Source of the DNA: Phycisphaerales bacterium
GTDB taxonomy: Bacteria; Planctomycetota; Phycisphaerae; Phycisphaerales; UBA1924
DNA length: 6,261 nucleotides
NCBI GenBank assembly: GCA_020054055.1
Contig: JAGVLZ010000080.1
Location: forward strand, 1 to 6,261
Direction of reading: 5' to 3'
Of the stretch, positions 5,203 to 6,261 are shown piece by piece. The notes beneath the pieces were generated by a model. That model had not been told where the DNA came from, searched no databases, and worked only from the letters and a program-made list of their open reading frames with translations. The position numbers and the translations under genes are program-made. Each line of letters starts with the position of its first letter. Position 1 is the stretch's first letter.

Positions 5203-5285
5203 GCCGACCCGCGGCACCCAGTGAAACTGGGCCGTCGGCGGGACCAAAAAGCGTCCAAGTGCACGAGTTCCCGCGAACTTTGGAC
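5203..5285. promoter_or_regulatory. Compound stem-loops with alternative pairing
   Basis: The first element closes GCCGAC (5203-5208) on GTCGGC (5234-5239) around an inner hairpin, CCCAGT (5217-5222) with ACTGGG (5226-5231). The second closes GTCCAA (5253-5258) on TTGGAC (5280-5285) around AGTTC (5266-5270) with GAACT (5275-5279). GTCC at 5253-5256 can alternatively pair with GGAC at 5241-5244, linking the two elements. It lies 103 bases before the ATG of the PPC-like gene. No known RNA family was recognised. It could be a structured leader, a small RNA, terminators, or chance in GC-rich DNA. Confidence 0.4.
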
Positions 5286-5388
5286 TTTCCTGTGGCCGAG
5301 GCCTCGTGTATGAGGTAGGGTGGATTCCTAGATACCGTGCCGATCCCCGCGAGCCGAGCCTCGCGACCGGCACACGGAGGAGGTCGAG

Positions 5389-5895
5389 ATGCGTCTGAAG
5401 AAAAGCGTCGTGATGTTGTTCGTCTGTTCGACCTTCGGCCTGGTGGCGACGGCCCACGCGGATTTCAGCGGCCAGATCATCCTCGGCCCGGTCACGAACG
5501 GCAGCGTGGTCACCGGCAGCACCCTCGGCGACGCCGACGACAATGACGGGTTCGACAGCGGCATCCACATCTTCGACATCTGGGACGGCGGCGATGATGT
5601 CTACCTGCTCAACTGGGCCGGCGGCGACCTGACCGTGATCCTGGACAGCCTCGGAGGCTCGGACAACGACCTGTTCGTCTACAGCCCCGGCGCGCTCGAC
5701 AGCACGGGCGACTACAGCATCGTCGGCAGCCACGACGAGGTGATGATCCCCGGCGCCGCCGCCGGTCAGTACTACATCAACGTGGACAGCACGTTCTTTT
5801 CCGAGGGCGATTACCGACTGGAAGTGGTCCCCACCCCGTCCGGCGCGGCTCTGCTCGGCGTCGGGCTACTGGGTTGGGCACGCCGTCGCCGGTGA
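5389..5895 (+). CDS. Small PPC-like exported protein with PEP-CTERM-like tail
   Basis: This is a 168-residue predicted surface protein. The signal peptide is residues 1-24 (MRLKKSVVMLFVC start, cut after AHA). The mature part begins DFSGQIILG and is rich in Asp and Gly (GDADDNDGFDSG). From about residue 65 it resembles a bacterial pre-peptidase C-terminal (PPC) beta domain: DDVYLLNWAGGDLTVILDSL, then DNDLFVYSPG, then AAGQYYINVDSTF and DYRLEV. The last 22 residues start VPTPSG, then a short hydrophobic stretch, then four arginines; this is the exosortase-type sorting layout with VPTP in place of PEP. AGGAGG (5378-5383) is five bases before the ATG, a strong site. PPC domains usually accompany exported enzymes, but here the domain stands alone, so an adhesive or structural role is a guess. 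Confidence 0.88.
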   Translation: MRLKKSVVMLFVCSTFGLVATAHADFSGQIILGPVTNGSVVTGSTLGDADDNDGFDSGIHIFDIWDGGDDVYLLNWAGGDLTVILDSLGGSDNDLFVYSPGALDSTGDYSIVGSHDEVMIPGAAAGQYYINVDSTFFSEGDYRLEVVPTPSGAALLGVGLLGWARRRR

Positions 5896-5949
5896 GCGCG
5901 ACGGATCGACCCCACCGCTCCGCGTCAACGAGACGGGTATCGTGACCCG

Positions 5950-6261
5950 ATGGTCGCGAATACCGTCATCCCCGCGGTCCAATCCGAGTTTGCCCGCTAC
6001 CGCGCTCTTGCCGAGGGAGCTGCGAGCCAACTCGAACTCCGACATCTTCGCCAACGCCTCGACGCCGAAACAAACTCCATCGCCGTCATCATGAAGCACG
6101 TCGGAGGCAACCTGCGCTCCCGCTGGACCGATCCTTTCACGACCGACGGCGAGAAACCGTGGCGCGACCGCGACCGGGAGTTCATCGACGACTTCGCGGA
6201 TCGGGCCGCGCTCGAAGCCCACTGGCAAGCGGGGTGGGCCGCGATCGACGCCGTCCTCGAC
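5950..6261 (+). CDS. DUF1572 (DinB-like) protein, N-terminal 104 residues
   Basis: The frame runs open from the ATG at 5950 to the window end, so the C-terminal part is missing. The translation shows features that I associate with DUF1572 of the DinB/YfiT-like helical-bundle superfamily: ETNSIAVIMKHVGGNLRSRW (40-59), TTDGEKPWRDRDREF (64-78) and HWQAGWAAID (91-100). H50 fits the first of the metal-binding histidines of DinB-like proteins. The biochemical role of DUF1572 is not established; relatives include thiol-transferase-like and metal-binding proteins. The Shine-Dalgarno is weak, and a five-base-pair hairpin (CGGGT 5934-5938, ACCCG 5945-5949) ends exactly at the start codon. The in-frame stop at 5893, which is also the stop of the preceding gene, rules out a much longer N-terminus. 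It follows that gene by 54 bases without a clear terminator. Confidence 0.88.
   Translation, partial: MVANTVIPAVQSEFARYRALAEGAASQLELRHLRQRLDAETNSIAVIMKHVGGNLRSRWTDPFTTDGEKPWRDRDREFIDDFADRAALEAHWQAGWAAIDAVLD

Larger units (their letters stand above)
5022..5388. other. Intergenic region between divergent PEP-CTERM genes
   Basis: These 367 bases carry no convincing gene; the frames crossing them are short or are shadows with poor composition. The region holds the 5' signals of both flanking genes: AAGGA at 5030-5034 for the minus gene, and GGAGGAGG at 5376-5383 for the plus gene. It also holds a hairpin at 5069-5087, a compound structured stretch at 5203-5285, and a ten-base palindrome CGAGGCCTCG at 5297-5306. 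The word CGGCGGGTGGCCTG at 5153-5166 recurs at 4183-4196. I found no clear -35/-10 pair and no known riboswitch class. Confidence 0.6.

Noticed and set aside
5134..5733. Minus-strand frame of 199 codons over the PPC-like gene
   Set aside because: Composition is Val/Ala/Asp mirror sequence, while the plus strand has a strong ribosome binding site, signal peptide and sorting tail.
5866..6228. Minus-strand frame of 120 codons at the right end
   Set aside because: The plus-strand frame from 5950 gives a clear DUF1572 translation.

Overview
The window looks like a chromosomal stretch from a Planctomycetota bacterium, probably of the Phycisphaerae type. This is inferred from the high GC content, two exported proteins that end in a small-residue/hydrophobic stretch plus an arginine run (PEP-CTERM-like sorting tails), a DUF1572 gene, and short palindromic repeats between genes. 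No rRNA, tRNA, CRISPR array, transposase or integrase was seen, and the species cannot be named from this sequence.

Left part (1-2152): the 3' end of an unidentified plus-strand gene stops at 170. It converges on an Lrp/AsnC-family regulator (211-783, minus), with a perfect-stem hairpin repeat in the 40-base gap. The regulator is divergent from hpd (938-2152, plus), which encodes 4-hydroxyphenylpyruvate dioxygenase of tyrosine catabolism with its metal ligands intact. The 154-base region between them has several dyads, including hairpins that overlap or touch both ribosome binding sites. Local control of hpd by the regulator is likely but inferred.

Middle part (2153-4265): nine bases after hpd comes a 301-residue unassigned protein with a PD-(D/E)XK nuclease-like core. 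Its GC content is clearly lower than that of hpd. It converges on an exported staphylococcal-nuclease-type thermonuclease (3158-4033, minus) with a proline-rich linker and a C-terminal His/Cys putative metal-binding module. Upstream of the thermonuclease, a 113-base stretch packs three hairpins. One of them is a second, inverted copy of the palindromic repeat at 179-209 (29 of 31 positions identical).

Right part (4266-6261): two PEP-CTERM-like exported proteins are divergently arranged. One is of unknown function (4266-5021, minus); the other is a small PPC-like beta-domain protein (5389-5895, plus). The 367 bases between them hold several strong stem-loops with mutually exclusive pairings and no recognised RNA family. 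The window ends inside a DUF1572 (DinB-like) gene starting at 5950.

The genes do not form one pathway: hpd and its regulator form a metabolic module, the two nuclease-type genes look accessory, and the PEP-CTERM pair belongs to the cell-surface/exosortase repertoire. The items most worth follow-up are the paired dispersed repeat, the orphan PD-(D/E)XK-like gene attached to hpd, and the structured leader regions.
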